Below, one piece after another: positions 25,687 to 34,184 of a stretch of 64,000 bases of DNA. Position 1 is the stretch's first letter; every line of letters begins with the position of its first letter. The position numbers and the translations under genes are program-made. Under the pieces are notes generated by a model. The model was not told the origin of the DNA and ran no database searches. It was given only the letters and a program-made list of their open reading frames with translations. Origin of the DNA: Sphingobium sp. KCTC 72723. Lineage in GTDB: Bacteria; Pseudomonadota; Alphaproteobacteria; Sphingomonadales; Sphingomonadaceae. The stretch lies in assembly GCF_014280435.1 (NCBI RefSeq), contig NZ_CP060388.1, positions 310,001 to 374,000 on the forward strand. Reading direction: 5' to 3'.

Positions 25687-28600
25687 TTACCTCTTTTTTG
25701 CTAGTCGTGCGTCGATGTCAGCCATTAAGCTGCGCTTGTAGGCAGCCATCTGCGCGGCAATCTGAGACTGTGTGTCAGCCCCTGCGCCGCCCTGAATGAC
25801 GATGTGCGTGTCACCGATTGAAATGCTGGAACCGCCACCGGCACCGATGGCCCTGCGAGCAGTCTTGTTGTTGATGATGGTTCCGGCAGCGCCGAACTTC
25901 ATCAGTTCAGGTCCACGCTCGCCGACCAGATATGTTTTGCCAGCAGCGACTGAACCACCCGATGCGCGAGCGCCAGCAACGCCACTGGAGCCGCCTAGCG
26001 CACCAGAAATAACGCTGGTCAACAATCCGCCAATTCCGCCTTTGCCACCCAGCTTCTCACCGAGAATGACGGCCTTTGCGATTGCTTCCAGCAGTCCACG
26101 CAGAACGCCGCTGATGAATGTCTTGAACGCCTGCTTCGGGCCGTCCCACATTGCAGTCAAAAAGTTAGCCAGCGAAGAAGCTGCCTGTGCCTGACGATCC
26201 ATTGCAACGCCCTGTTCTAGCTGCTTGGCTAGATTCTGCTCGTTGAGGATCAGCTCTGCGCGCTTGGCCTCTGTGACGCCTTCAAGCAGTCGGATGCGCT
26301 CGATATTGGCATCACGTTCGCGCTGGATTTGCAGAACGCGGCGTTCGTCTTCTGCCTTGTCGGAATTGGTGCGCGCCCTGTTATCGACCTCAATGTCTTC
26401 CTTGCGCTGGGTCTGGTCGCGTTCAATTTCCTTGACGGCTTGCGCGGCCTCCTTGGCCTTTGCCTTGCGATACCAAGCAGCGGTTTCAGCATCTAGCTTC
26501 TTGGTCAGAGCATCAGAATATGTGAGGTCAACATTCAAGCCAGCACGACGACGGGCCTCAACCAATGCAAGCTGCTCTTGCGAGTAAGTGAGTTCGCGGA
26601 CTTTATCATTAAAGTCCTTGATTATATCATCGACCTTTTTTAGCTGCTCACCATCGCGCAGGGTTTTGAACAGATTCCTGATTGCATCAGCTTTTGCATT
26701 GACTTGTTTAATGTCACGACCAAGGCCAGCACGTTCCAACTCATCAGCAAGAGCCTTTTGCTCCTGAGTTAGCGTCAAATCCTTGATACGGTTGTTTAAG
26801 TCGGTGACTGCATCGGCATACTTCTTCTCGGCCTTTGCGGCATCGTCAGCAGCCTTCTTCTTTTTGTCGTCCTTCTTGCCGTCACCAGCAGGCTTCTGAG
26901 CAGGAGGCGTTTTGGCGTTTGCCTTTTCCTCTGCCTTCTCTTCGGCCTTGGCCTTTGCCTTACGGTCTTTCGCGATCTTGTCGGCGCGAGTGACCAGCTT
27001 GTTCAGGCCGGTTTCAATCGGCTTAGTGAATGCAGATGCATAGGCGCTGCCCATTTGTCCGCCCAGAGCAACAGCACCACCACCAGCAAGTCTGCCAAGC
27101 GATACATTCTCAAGCTGGCCGAAAGCAGCACCAAGGCTGTTCGCGAACGAGAGAACGCGATTAACGCCCTGAATGGTCTTGTTGATGAAGCCTTCGACAA
27201 TGGCTGTTGCGCCGTTGAATGCGTTGACGAAGATCGTGGACAACGCCTTTGGCAAGCCGGTGAACAGCGCGATCATCACGTTGTAGGTGCCGCGCCAGTG
27301 GCCCAGCATCGCGTCGAGCGTGCGAGCGACCAGACGAGCCATGCCCAGCAGCGAGAAGTCGATGCCGTCGAAGAACTTTCCGGCCATGTCCATCATGCCG
27401 CCGAAGGTGTCAGCGAACCAATCACCGACACTGCCGAACACATCGCGCGCCATATCGCCCAGGCCGCTGAATGTTTCGGTGAACCAGCTACCGACGCCGG
27501 ATGCGAAGTCCCTGACTACCGCGAAGGCTTCCGACGCAGTTTCAGAAATCATCTCGAAAGCTGCGCGGCCTACATCGCCGATGCTGGCAATGGAGCCGCC
27601 ACCGATGCCGATTGCGTCACGGAACTCATAAAGCAGGGCAATGGTCGCCGTGAGCGCAACAGCGATGAAGCCAATGGGATTTGCAGCAATAGCAGTGGTC
27701 AGGCCCATAACGGCGCGCTGACATGCCTTCATGCCTGCGCTGAACAGGCTCGATGCGACACCGGATGCACCAAGCGCGGTTTCAAGCGCTACGATGCCCC
27801 TCACGGTCGTCATGATCCATGTAACGGCAGCAGCGGCTTTGAATGCGAGGAACGAGGCTGCGGCAGCTTTCGCCACGCTAACAAGCCCGGTCATATTGTT
27901 CAGTAGGAACGATAGGGCAGCGCCACCGACTTGCTGAATGGTCGTCAGGATCGGCAGTAGCCCATTAAAGACCTCGCGCATGGAAGCGCCGATCTGCGCG
28001 AATGTCGGCTGTAGCGACGATCCAAATGTTTGTACCTTCGCGACCACAACCGCGAGGCTGTCAGCAATGCCAAAGCCCTTTGCGAACTGGCCTGCCAGTA
28101 GGGTGAACGTATTGCCAGCAGCGGTCCTGATGTCCGCGAAGCTGACCGGGATTTTACCAAATTCCTTTTCGATCCCGGCGACCAGCTTAGGGTCTGTCAG
28201 TGCTTTTGCGATAACGGCAGCGGTGATTTTGCCATCGCTTGCCAGCTTTTTCAGTTCGCCGCGGGGCTTGCCGATCGCGTCGGCAAACAATTCCATCAAG
28301 CGAGGCGCGTTCTCATTGATGGACGAGAATTCGTCACCGGCCAGCTTACCGGCGGCCATTGCCTGCGAAAGCTGTAGAATGGCGCTCGATGCCTGAGCGG
28401 CACCGGCACCACCGATCTTGAGGGCCATGCCTACGGTCTGGGTAGCGGCTGCAACTTGCTGCTGGCTTAGGCCGAGCGTCGTCGCGTTGCGCGCCATCGT
28501 GGCATAGAGGTCAGAAACCGAACCCAAGTCCGAACGACTGGTGTTCGCAATGGCTACAACGTCCTTCTGAGCCTGCGCGTAACTGCCGAATTTGGCGGTA

Positions 28601-29019
28601 GCGAGATTCAGCTTGGCTTCGATTGATCCAGCTTTGTCGCTGAAATCCGTGAAGCTACGGCCAAGGTCTTTCAGGCCATTGATTGCGCTCTGAAAGCCCA
28701 GAGCGCCGAGCGTTCCCGCGAAGCTGCCAAGTGCAACTGAAGATCGAGATATTGGGGCAGGGATGCTTTCGACGGCTGCGCGCATTTCGCGGGTTGCGCG
28801 TTCAGTCTCCGCACTGGCCTGACGCATCTGGCGAACAAGCTGATCGAGTCCGGGCATCTCAACGCGAGTGCTGCCCATGCGTCCAAAGCTGCTCTGAATT
28901 GAGGAACTAGCGTCGTTTGCCGCTGTCCTCGTAGTCTTGAGAAGGTCGCGAAGCTGGCGCAGACCTGTAAATGCTTGTGCGCCGTCGAATTTAGCCGAAT
29001 AAGATAGTGTTTCGCTCAT
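25687..29019 (-). CDS. Tail tape measure protein
   Basis: A 1110-residue protein. An N-terminal helix-rich section contains the tape-measure N-terminal domain (about 90-290, including GAAQASSAILQLSQAMAAGKLAGDEFSSINENAPRL). Hydrophobic segments at about 370-480 would enter the membrane. A lysine/glutamate-rich coiled coil lies near 690-760. The C-terminal ASGGSVAAGKTYLVGERGPELMKFG is a signature of tape measure proteins. It sets tail length (about 1100 residues, roughly 160 nm). GGAGG precedes the ATG and a TAAATA site lies 27 nt upstream. Confidence 0.95.
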   Translation of the reverse strand: MSETLSYSAKFDGAQAFTGLRQLRDLLKTTRTAANDASSSIQSSFGRMGSTRVEMPGLDQLVRQMRQASAETERATREMRAAVESIPAPISRSSVALGSFAGTLGALGFQSAINGLKDLGRSFTDFSDKAGSIEAKLNLATAKFGSYAQAQKDVVAIANTSRSDLGSVSDLYATMARNATTLGLSQQQVAAATQTVGMALKIGGAGAAQASSAILQLSQAMAAGKLAGDEFSSINENAPRLMELFADAIGKPRGELKKLASDGKITAAVIAKALTDPKLVAGIEKEFGKIPVSFADIRTAAGNTFTLLAGQFAKGFGIADSLAVVVAKVQTFGSSLQPTFAQIGASMREVFNGLLPILTTIQQVGGAALSFLLNNMTGLVSVAKAAAASFLAFKAAAAVTWIMTTVRGIVALETALGASGVASSLFSAGMKACQRAVMGLTTAIAANPIGFIAVALTATIALLYEFRDAIGIGGGSIASIGDVGRAAFEMISETASEAFAVVRDFASGVGSWFTETFSGLGDMARDVFGSVGDWFADTFGGMMDMAGKFFDGIDFSLLGMARLVARTLDAMLGHWRGTYNVMIALFTGLPKALSTIFVNAFNGATAIVEGFINKTIQGVNRVLSFANSLGAAFGQLENVSLGRLAGGGAVALGGQMGSAYASAFTKPIETGLNKLVTRADKIAKDRKAKAKAEEKAEEKANAKTPPAQKPAGDGKKDDKKKKAADDAAKAEKKYADAVTDLNNRIKDLTLTQEQKALADELERAGLGRDIKQVNAKADAIRNLFKTLRDGEQLKKVDDIIKDFNDKVRELTYSQEQLALVEARRRAGLNVDLTYSDALTKKLDAETAAWYRKAKAKEAAQAVKEIERDQTQRKEDIEVDNRARTNSDKAEDERRVLQIQRERDANIERIRLLEGVTEAKRAELILNEQNLAKQLEQGVAMDRQAQAASSLANFLTAMWDGPKQAFKTFISGVLRGLLEAIAKAVILGEKLGGKGGIGGLLTSVISGALGGSSGVAGARASGGSVAAGKTYLVGERGPELMKFGAAGTIINNKTARRAIGAGGGSSISIGDTHIVIQGGAGADTQSQIAAQMAAYKRSLMADIDARLAKKR

Positions 29020-29046
29020 GCGATAGGCGCCTCCATTGTTCGCGAG

Positions 29047-29052
29047 TATTTA
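29047..29052 (-). promoter_or_regulatory. TAAATA late-gene motif upstream of tape measure
   Basis: Minus-strand CCAATAAATACTCG, 27 nt before the tape-measure ATG and beyond the end of the frameshifted chaperone reading frame. Confidence 0.5.
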
Positions 29053-29061
29053 TTGGGAGGC

Positions 29062-29627
29062 TCATCGACCGCGTGCGGCACGGATTTGACGAATTGCTTC
29101 TTCCGCCGAAACAGGTTCAGTCGGCTGCTGATCGTCGTCTTCGTCGTGCTGGCTTTGCCAAGCAATTACCGCCAACAGGTATTCAGGCCATGTCATTGCC
29201 CAAATCTCTGATGGCGGCACTTGGTGATTGAATAAGTTCGTAAAAGCTATCTCGTGAGAGAACTTGAGCTTACTTACTTTTTTTGGGTGTCTTCCTTGGG
29301 AGGCTCGATTGCTGCCGCAAGGTCTTTGCCGGTCATCTGGCTAAAGCAGGTCAGGAGCGCTTCATTGAACTCGGCTTTCTCAAAGTCGCCGAAGTTGCCG
29401 AAGAAGAAGGAGAAAATGGCATCGCGATCATAGTCGGTGCCATGCTGTAGGTGAAAAAACAGTTCAGTCAGTCGAAGCGGATGATCGACCGTTGTCATGT
29501 ATTCCAGTGCATCTTCGCCAGTCGCCTTGGTCAGGTTCTGTAAGTTCTCAAGGCTTGACTGTAGCTTGATGCTGTTTCCTTCCCAGAGGAATACGCCAGT
29601 GCCGAGACGGGATTTGTTCTGTGCCAT
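29062..29627 (-). CDS. Tail chaperone GT-type product by -1 frameshift
   Basis: At 29277-29283 the minus strand reads A_AAA_AAG with zero-frame codons CAA AAA AAG followed by TAA. A -1 slip opens about 70 further codons (VSKLKFSHEIAFTNLFNHQV, then ...WAMTWPEYLLAVIAWQSQ..., ending AIRQIRAARGR) to a TGA at 29062, just before the tape measure. That frame has no start of its own. This is the G/GT arrangement of lambda-like tail chaperones. Confidence 0.82.
29274..29627 (-). CDS. Tail assembly chaperone G-like
   Basis: A 117-residue acidic helical protein (AQNKSRLGTGVFLWEGNSIKLQ...). It ends in DTQKK at a slippery sequence that also yields a longer fusion. Location between the tube and tape-measure genes is diagnostic of the tail chaperone. 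In the mRNA leader TGTGAGCG/CGCTCACA can pair, and a TAAATA site lies 49 nt before the ATG. Confidence 0.82.
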   Translation of the reverse strand: MAQNKSRLGTGVFLWEGNSIKLQSSLENLQNLTKATGEDALEYMTTVDHPLRLTELFFHLQHGTDYDRDAIFSFFFGNFGDFEKAEFNEALLTCFSQMTGKDLAAAIEPPKEDTQKK

Positions 29628-29676
29628 TTTATGTTTTCCTTTATAGGCTATGTGAGCGAGCTTTCACCCGCTCACA

Positions 29677-29682
29677 TATTTA
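29677..29682 (-). promoter_or_regulatory. TAAATA late-gene motif upstream of tail chaperone
   Basis: Minus-strand CGATAAATATG, 49 nt before the ATG at 29627, followed by an 8-bp hairpin. Confidence 0.45.
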
Positions 29683-29685
29683 TCG

Positions 29686-30138
29686 TTACGGGGTGACGGT
29701 TTCAGTGATCGCTTCACCAGTCTCAAGGTCATACTCGGTCACAGGACCGGCGTTCTTGAGAGTGTAGGACACTTCAAACACGCTCGTTGCCGCAGCGCCT
29801 GCTTCAACGCTGTTGATGATGAACTGACCCGAATAGAGCAGCTTATCACCGTTGCGGACCTGATAAGGCCAAGCCTTATTCTTTGCCCTCTGCAACAGTG
29901 GTGTAGAAGCATCAGTGAAAGCGTGATTGACGGTGAAGCTGAACTCGTAGCTTTCAGTGCCTTCCGTGGTGATCTTGCCACCTTCTTTGGTGTCGATTTC
30001 CTGAGTGTCGGACGACCAAGCCATGCTTAGTTCGTTTTCGTTCACGACCTTTTCAAAGTCTGCGGTTGCAGAAGCTGCCGCCGTCTTGCCGATGTAGGCA
30101 CGAACGTTCTTGTTTAGGATTTGCTTTACAGTAGCCAT
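29686..30138 (-). CDS. Major tail tube protein
   Basis: A 150-residue beta-rich protein (ATVKQILNKNVRAYIGKT..., SYEFSFTVNHAFTDAST, GDKLLYSGQFIINSVEAGAAATSVFEVSYTL) of the siphophage tube fold. The ATG at 30138 has GGAGG about 10 nt upstream and the leader AAGCCAAAC, nearly the same as before the capsid gene. The longer frame from 30171 would start inside the leader. It lies just before the chaperone genes as expected. Confidence 0.83.
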   Translation of the reverse strand: MATVKQILNKNVRAYIGKTAAASATADFEKVVNENELSMAWSSDTQEIDTKEGGKITTEGTESYEFSFTVNHAFTDASTPLLQRAKNKAWPYQVRNGDKLLYSGQFIINSVEAGAAATSVFEVSYTLKNAGPVTEYDLETGEAITETVTP

Positions 30139-30177
30139 GTTTGGCTTACCTCCGTTATTGGTTGTATACAACAGAGG

Positions 30178-30183
30178 TATTTA
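30178..30183 (-). promoter_or_regulatory. TAAATA late-gene motif upstream of tail tube
   Basis: Minus-strand CGCTAAATACCTC, 39 nt before the tube ATG. Confidence 0.45.
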
Positions 30184-30191
30184 GCGGCTAA

Positions 30192-30545
30192 TTAGTCAAT
30201 CAGCGCTGCTGGGATATAGGTGCAAGGGATGATCCAGCGATTGCGGGATTTCTCCGGTTCTGGTCGTGGCAGAAGTCCGAGGGTAACGATTGCAGCACTC
30301 TGCTTAATCGCGTTGAGAATGTTTTGCGCGTAGTCGAACTGGACAATGCTCAGGTCGGTAGTGACATAACAAATGTTGAACCTGTGACTGTCCTGCTTGT
30401 CATCTGTGAATGTCATGCCGTCGATGTAGATGGCTGGTAGCTTGCTTGGGATGCCATAATTGACATCGCCGACATTCAGGGTCGCAAGGCTTGCATCAGC
30501 AGCTACGAGGGCGCGGATATGGTCGACTAGGAGTTGAATGCTCAT
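30192..30545 (-). CDS. Tail terminator-like protein
   Basis: A 117-residue protein (SIQLLVDHIRALVAADASLATLNVGDVNYG...), mixed alpha/beta, ending AALID. Its position between the gp10-like connector and the tube protein is that of the tail terminator/completion protein of HK97-like phages. Sequence alone does not prove it. It overlaps its upstream neighbour by four bases. Confidence 0.6.
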   Translation of the reverse strand: MSIQLLVDHIRALVAADASLATLNVGDVNYGIPSKLPAIYIDGMTFTDDKQDSHRFNICYVTTDLSIVQFDYAQNILNAIKQSAAIVTLGLLPRPEPEKSRNRWIIPCTYIPAALID

Positions 30546-30883
30546 CGCATGGCCTTCCTGAGCGCCTTGTTTACGCGCTCATATAGTTTGTGGATCGTTG
30601 CGCCCCATGCGACGTCCATAAATGGGTTCGCAGGCATGGTGCTGGTTCCCTCTTGCACATATCGGGCATGGGGAGCCGTTGCGAAAACCTCGACACCGGA
30701 TGGCGTAACGCGACCGTCAATGCTGTCCCTGAGTTCCCCGCTGAGAACCGGCGCGATCTGCTTTGCGTATGGCTTAAAGTCCTGCTCCAGCCACGCCTTA
30801 GCGGCGTCCTGCGGGGCATTTTCCATCTTCATCAGCACTGCGTCGAGGTGATTGATTGCCTCGTCAAAGCCCTTAACGCTCAT
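30542..30883 (-). CDS. HK97 gp10-like head-tail joining protein
   Basis: A 113-residue protein. FKPYAKQIAPVLSGELRDSI and ATAPHARYVQEGTSTMPANPFMDVAW are the hallmarks of the HK97 gp10 family (RYVEfGTsxmpApPFm). The ATG at 30883 is the start; it overlaps the upstream gene by 11 bases. The longer frame to 30943 lies inside that gene. Confidence 0.83.
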   Translation of the reverse strand: MSVKGFDEAINHLDAVLMKMENAPQDAAKAWLEQDFKPYAKQIAPVLSGELRDSIDGRVTPSGVEVFATAPHARYVQEGTSTMPANPFMDVAWGATIHKLYERVNKALRKAMR

Positions 30884-31184
30884 GCAGCACCACCCTTTGC
30901 ATGAGATGTTCGTCGCCAACGCCTTTCTGCACACTGCTAACAATGTCGTATGTGACGCCCTTGAGCAGCAATTCGGCCCCTTCGACAGGGAACGAGGTTG
31001 CCGTCATGACGGCTTCGCACTTCGCTGGCTCTTCAAGTTCAGCCGTGCGGGTGATGATCCTGACACGGACTGGTGCCGTCTGATCGGTGCCACCAGAAAC
31101 GTCAGTCTTTTTGGTAACGAGTCCCTGAGTTGTAACCTTGTCGAGTAAGCGGGCAACGCTAGCCTTCTTCGCTTTTAGGTCCAT
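30873..31184 (-). CDS. Head-closure (stopper)-like protein
   Basis: A 103-residue protein (DLKAKKASVARLLDKVTTQGL..., ending HLMQRVVLHER). The core VRVRIITRTAEL plus VEGAELLLKGVTYDIVSSVQKGV suits the small SH3-like head-completion proteins. Assignment rests on size and order between the connector and gp10-like genes. Its start overlaps the previous stop (TAATG). Confidence 0.6.
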   Translation of the reverse strand: MDLKAKKASVARLLDKVTTQGLVTKKTDVSGGTDQTAPVRVRIITRTAELEEPAKCEAVMTATSFPVEGAELLLKGVTYDIVSSVQKGVGDEHLMQRVVLHER

Positions 31185-31585
31185 TAGCGCACCACCTTAA
31201 TGACGCTGATGCCCTTGCCGGTGGATGGCGTCTTAGTGACTGGTGCAAGCAATGCCGTGATAAGAGGGAAGGGGTCAGCAGCCGCAACATTATCGAAATA
31301 GGTAGTCTCTTCCGACAAAACGCCGTCGAGGCTTTCCTTGTATGTCTTGATGCCAGAAGCGCTGTTCTTTTCTGCGAGACTGTCGATCTCAGGTGCAAGC
31401 CTGATAGTCGCCTCACGAACTAAGTCAGCGGTATCGTCAGTGATAATCAGACGATATGTTGCGCGGATGAAGTCAGAGGCACGATACAGCGCAGCCAGCT
31501 TTTCAGCATCAGTGCCGAAATACTGCCAATCCTCATTGCCCCTGAGTGTGTGATAGGCGTCTGCCTCTGATACTGTAATTTCCAT
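31184..31585 (-). CDS. Head-tail connector (DnaT-like/gp6-type neck protein)
   Basis: A 133-residue protein. ITVSEADAYHTLRGNEDWQYF... LAALYRASDFIRATYR matches the neck/connector proteins annotated as DnaT-like (PF20557). It is next after the capsid gene. No Shine-Dalgarno sequence is seen; instead TAAATA lies only 5 nt before the ATG, so if that is a promoter the transcript would be leaderless. Confidence 0.75.
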   Translation of the reverse strand: MEITVSEADAYHTLRGNEDWQYFGTDAEKLAALYRASDFIRATYRLIITDDTADLVREATIRLAPEIDSLAEKNSASGIKTYKESLDGVLSEETTYFDNVAAADPFPLITALLAPVTKTPSTGKGISVIKVVR

Positions 31586-31590
31586 ACAGC

Positions 31591-31596
31591 TATTTA
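31591..31596 (-). promoter_or_regulatory. TAAATA motif 5 nt before connector ATG
   Basis: Minus-strand GAATAAATAGCTGTATGG; the same TAAATAGCTGTATGG string occurs before the small terminase gene at 40358. Confidence 0.45.
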
Positions 31597-31656
31597 TTCA
31601 GCCCACAAGAAAGCCCCGCTGTTTCCAGCGAGGCTCCTTGTTCTGTGGACCGGCTC

Positions 31657-32664
31657 TTAGGCGTTGGTCTTCAGGATTGCGATTGGGACGTTCTTGCGCT
31701 CGAAAACGCGGGTAAACGCGCCAGCAGCCGAATACTGAGCCAGCGAAGGCGACTTCGCAGGAGAAGTGATTGCAGCGGCACAGGTGAAGCCCTGTGGGTG
31801 GATCAGAAGCTGCTTACGGGTAATCAGCTTTTCTTCACCAGCGTTGTTACCGCTGTGGTCGTCGTAAACGACGGTGGTGCCGCGACCGAAAGCAGCTTCG
31901 CCGTATGCGAATGCGCCCTGACCTAGAATGTAGGTCGTGAAGGTCTTACGGTTGGTTCCCTGAACCACTAGGCCAGTGTCGTCGATAACGACGCGCTTGC
32001 GGTAGTAAGTGGTGAACGGCTGGGTTTCCGAAGGAGCCTGGAACGCATGTGGTTCCAGCTTCATCAGGTTAGTGAAAACCTGCGAGTGCATTACGATAAC
32101 GCCCAGCTTGTCTGCGCTGTCGCCCATTGTCTGGCAAGCATCAAGGATAGTGTTGATGGTAACCGACTGAGCAGCAGTAGCGGTGCCGGTTGCGTCGGTT
32201 GCGACGTTCACAACCATGTCGCCGCCGTTGTTGGCAACGTTCGCGACTTCGATGCCCTTCAGCTTCGCCAGCACGTTCTGCTGAATGTCCTGCGTCCAGT
32301 AGGTAGCAGCGATGTTCGCGATGTATGCAGGAACGTCTTCACCGATAACGGCGGAAGTTAGTTCCATTGCGGACCATGCCTTAGCGCGGTAATCCTTCTG
32401 AGCGACCTGAGCAGCGGCGGTTACAGCGGCTGTGCCACCCTTAACTGCGCTGTCGTCGTTCATCAGGTCCGACTCAACCCATGCAAACGGATTGAAGTGA
32501 GGCAGAGTAACAACGGTGCTTTCGCTTGCAGCGAGAGCGTCGAAATTCGATGCGCCGACGAGAACTGCCGAGTTGAGAAGTGCCGACTTTAGCGTAGTCT
32601 GCTGACGAGTGTAGCGGTCGAATACTTCTGGAACGACCACGTTCGATAGTGCTGTGGATGCCAT
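31657..32664 (-). CDS. Major capsid protein
   Basis: A 335-residue protein. ALSNVVVPEVFDRYTRQQTTLKSALLNSAVLV, TLPHFNPF, AVIGEDVPAYIANIAATYWTQDIQQ and GVIVMHSQVFTNLMKLEP are typical of HK97-fold capsid proteins of this length class. The ATG at 32664 has GGAGG and the AAGCCAAAC leader; the upstream in-frame start at 32712 lies in the leader. It follows the scaffold gene, as expected, and would be the most abundant virion protein. Confidence 0.92.
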   Translation of the reverse strand: MASTALSNVVVPEVFDRYTRQQTTLKSALLNSAVLVGASNFDALAASESTVVTLPHFNPFAWVESDLMNDDSAVKGGTAAVTAAAQVAQKDYRAKAWSAMELTSAVIGEDVPAYIANIAATYWTQDIQQNVLAKLKGIEVANVANNGGDMVVNVATDATGTATAAQSVTINTILDACQTMGDSADKLGVIVMHSQVFTNLMKLEPHAFQAPSETQPFTTYYRKRVVIDDTGLVVQGTNRKTFTTYILGQGAFAYGEAAFGRGTTVVYDDHSGNNAGEEKLITRKQLLIHPQGFTCAAAITSPAKSPSLAQYSAAGAFTRVFERKNVPIAILKTNA

Positions 32665-32747
32665 GTTTGGCTTGCCCTCCAACTTTGATGTTGTTGATCC
32701 AAGCAACATCAATCAGTTGCCGGGACACCCTTTTTTGAATGTCCCGT

Positions 32748-32753
32748 TATTTA
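32748..32753 (-). promoter_or_regulatory. TAAATA late-gene motif upstream of capsid
   Basis: Minus-strand AACTAAATAACGGG, 83 nt before the capsid ATG, followed by a GGGACA/TGTCCC hairpin in the leader. Confidence 0.45.
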
Positions 32754-32823
32754 GTTAGGAGAGTTATCTGGTAGCGCAGACATGGTAAGACTGAGTGTAG
32801 ACAATGCTACACTCAGTTACCTT

Positions 32824-33447
32824 TTAGCCGTTGATGAAGCCGTTGCCAGTTGCGGTTGCCCAAGCCTTAGCTTGTTCAGGATTGGTCTGTAGCATCGTCT
32901 GATATTCGCCAAGCGCAAACGGCTTGTTGGAATAATCGACTGCCTTAGCACCATTGTTGCCAACTGCATCTGCACCTGAATTGTCAGCAGCGCGGACATA
33001 ATGCGCGCCATCCTTTGCAAAGTAGCTCTTTGCGAAGTCCGCAACAGACTTACCGCCGATAGTGTCAGCGTCCTTGTCCAGCTTGCGATATAGGATTGCT
33101 TCAACGGCATCGACATGCTTGCCGTCAACATTACCGGATGCAATGGCAGCGGAAATAGCGTGGTCAACGCGAGTGGAATGCAGATCGGTCTTGATCTGGT
33201 CGCGTTCGGCCCTGAGGCTATCGCGTTCTGCGATGAGCGCCGAATGTTCCAGCTTTAGGGTAGCAAGTTCGTCACCAGCAGCCGCGTTCTTTGCTGCATC
33301 GCCGACCTTCTTTTCGGCAGCGTCAGCGCGCGACTTTTCGGTCTTTTCGCGGTCGATGAGTTCGGAGTTTTTTGTCTCTAAGCGAGAAATAGAGTCAAGC
33401 GCCTTTGCAAGGTCAGCCTGTAGCTCTTCAATAGTCTTGGTAGTCAT
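32824..33447 (-). CDS. Capsid scaffold-like protein
   Basis: A 207-residue protein. Residues 1-95 form a continuous charged coiled coil (TIEELQADLAKALDSISRLETKNSELIDREK...). The rest contains VEAILYRKLDKDADTIGGKSVADFAKSYF and a flexible C-terminus. Length, coiled coil and position immediately before the capsid gene are those of phage scaffolds. The ATG at 33447 is chosen; the frame opens at 33519 in sequence unlike the rest. Confidence 0.78.
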   Translation of the reverse strand: MTTKTIEELQADLAKALDSISRLETKNSELIDREKTEKSRADAAEKKVGDAAKNAAAGDELATLKLEHSALIAERDSLRAERDQIKTDLHSTRVDHAISAAIASGNVDGKHVDAVEAILYRKLDKDADTIGGKSVADFAKSYFAKDGAHYVRAADNSGADAVGNNGAKAVDYSNKPFALGEYQTMLQTNPEQAKAWATATGNGFING

Positions 33448-33520
33448 GTAAACCTCTGGCCGGGAGCCAATTAAGGGGTGCAGCGGGACTGCGACTTGCA
33501 CCGGCGGGACCAGTGCCACC

Positions 33521-33526
33521 TATTTA
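33521..33526 (-). promoter_or_regulatory. TAAATA late-gene motif upstream of scaffold
   Basis: Minus-strand CACTAAATAGGTGG, 73 nt before the scaffold ATG. Confidence 0.4.
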
Positions 33527-33584
33527 GTGGAAGGCTGGCAAAGCTCTGCTTGCCTGCTATGGTGCTTTCCATAACGGGGGTGGA

Positions 33585-34184
33585 ATGAACGTGAACTTCA
33601 GCTTCAATGGTGCGCCCGATCAGGGCTTGGACTGGCTGCAATTCGCCTCGTCGGTCATCGGGTCCATTGCTTGGCCCGGTATTCTGCTCGCCGTCATCCT
33701 GATTTTCAGAAAGCCGCTGACTGAACTCATCAACTCGATTGAAGAAGCCCGATATGGCGATACGAGCGTAAAAGTCAGTCGGAAGATCGACCAAGCCGAG
33801 AAGACCAGCGAGAACTTTATTGACCCTGCAACAATCGAGGGGATGGCACCGGAGCCAGAACCAATTGGCACTCGGTTCGATCAGTTGATGGAGATTTCAC
33901 CAAGCGCGGCAATTCTGGATTCTTGGATACACGTAGAGGATGCTCTACGCGAGGTGACGCATAAGTTCTCGACCATGGGAACTATGCCTTCAAGAAACGG
34001 CAGCACGGCAATGATCCGGTTCCTCACTTCCGCCAACATTATCAAGCCAGAGGTTGGGAAATGGTTGGACGAAATGCGGCAGGTCCGAAACGCTGCCGCA
34101 CATGCCCAAGACGTTAGCCCAGCGGACGCGCTTCGTTTTCAGGAGTTGTCGCAGAAGGTGCTACGGATTCTGCGCCAACTGTAG
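33585..34184 (+). CDS. Membrane-anchored HEPN-like protein (cargo gene)
   Basis: A 199-residue protein. One membrane segment at about 24-42 (VIGSIAWPGILLAVILIF) is followed by a cytosolic helical domain. The C-terminal 90 residues (ILDSWIHVEDALREV ... WLDEMRQVRNAAAHAQDVSP) resemble DUF4145-like HEPN domains; RNAAAH (Arg168-His173) fits the HEPN RNase motif RxxxxH. It is on the strand opposite to the late operon and its end overlaps the portal gene's 3' end by 71 bp. Such inserted genes often provide host defence or superinfection exclusion; the role here is unproven. Confidence 0.68.
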   Translation: MNVNFSFNGAPDQGLDWLQFASSVIGSIAWPGILLAVILIFRKPLTELINSIEEARYGDTSVKVSRKIDQAEKTSENFIDPATIEGMAPEPEPIGTRFDQLMEISPSAAILDSWIHVEDALREVTHKFSTMGTMPSRNGSTAMIRFLTSANIIKPEVGKWLDEMRQVRNAAAHAQDVSPADALRFQELSQKVLRILRQL

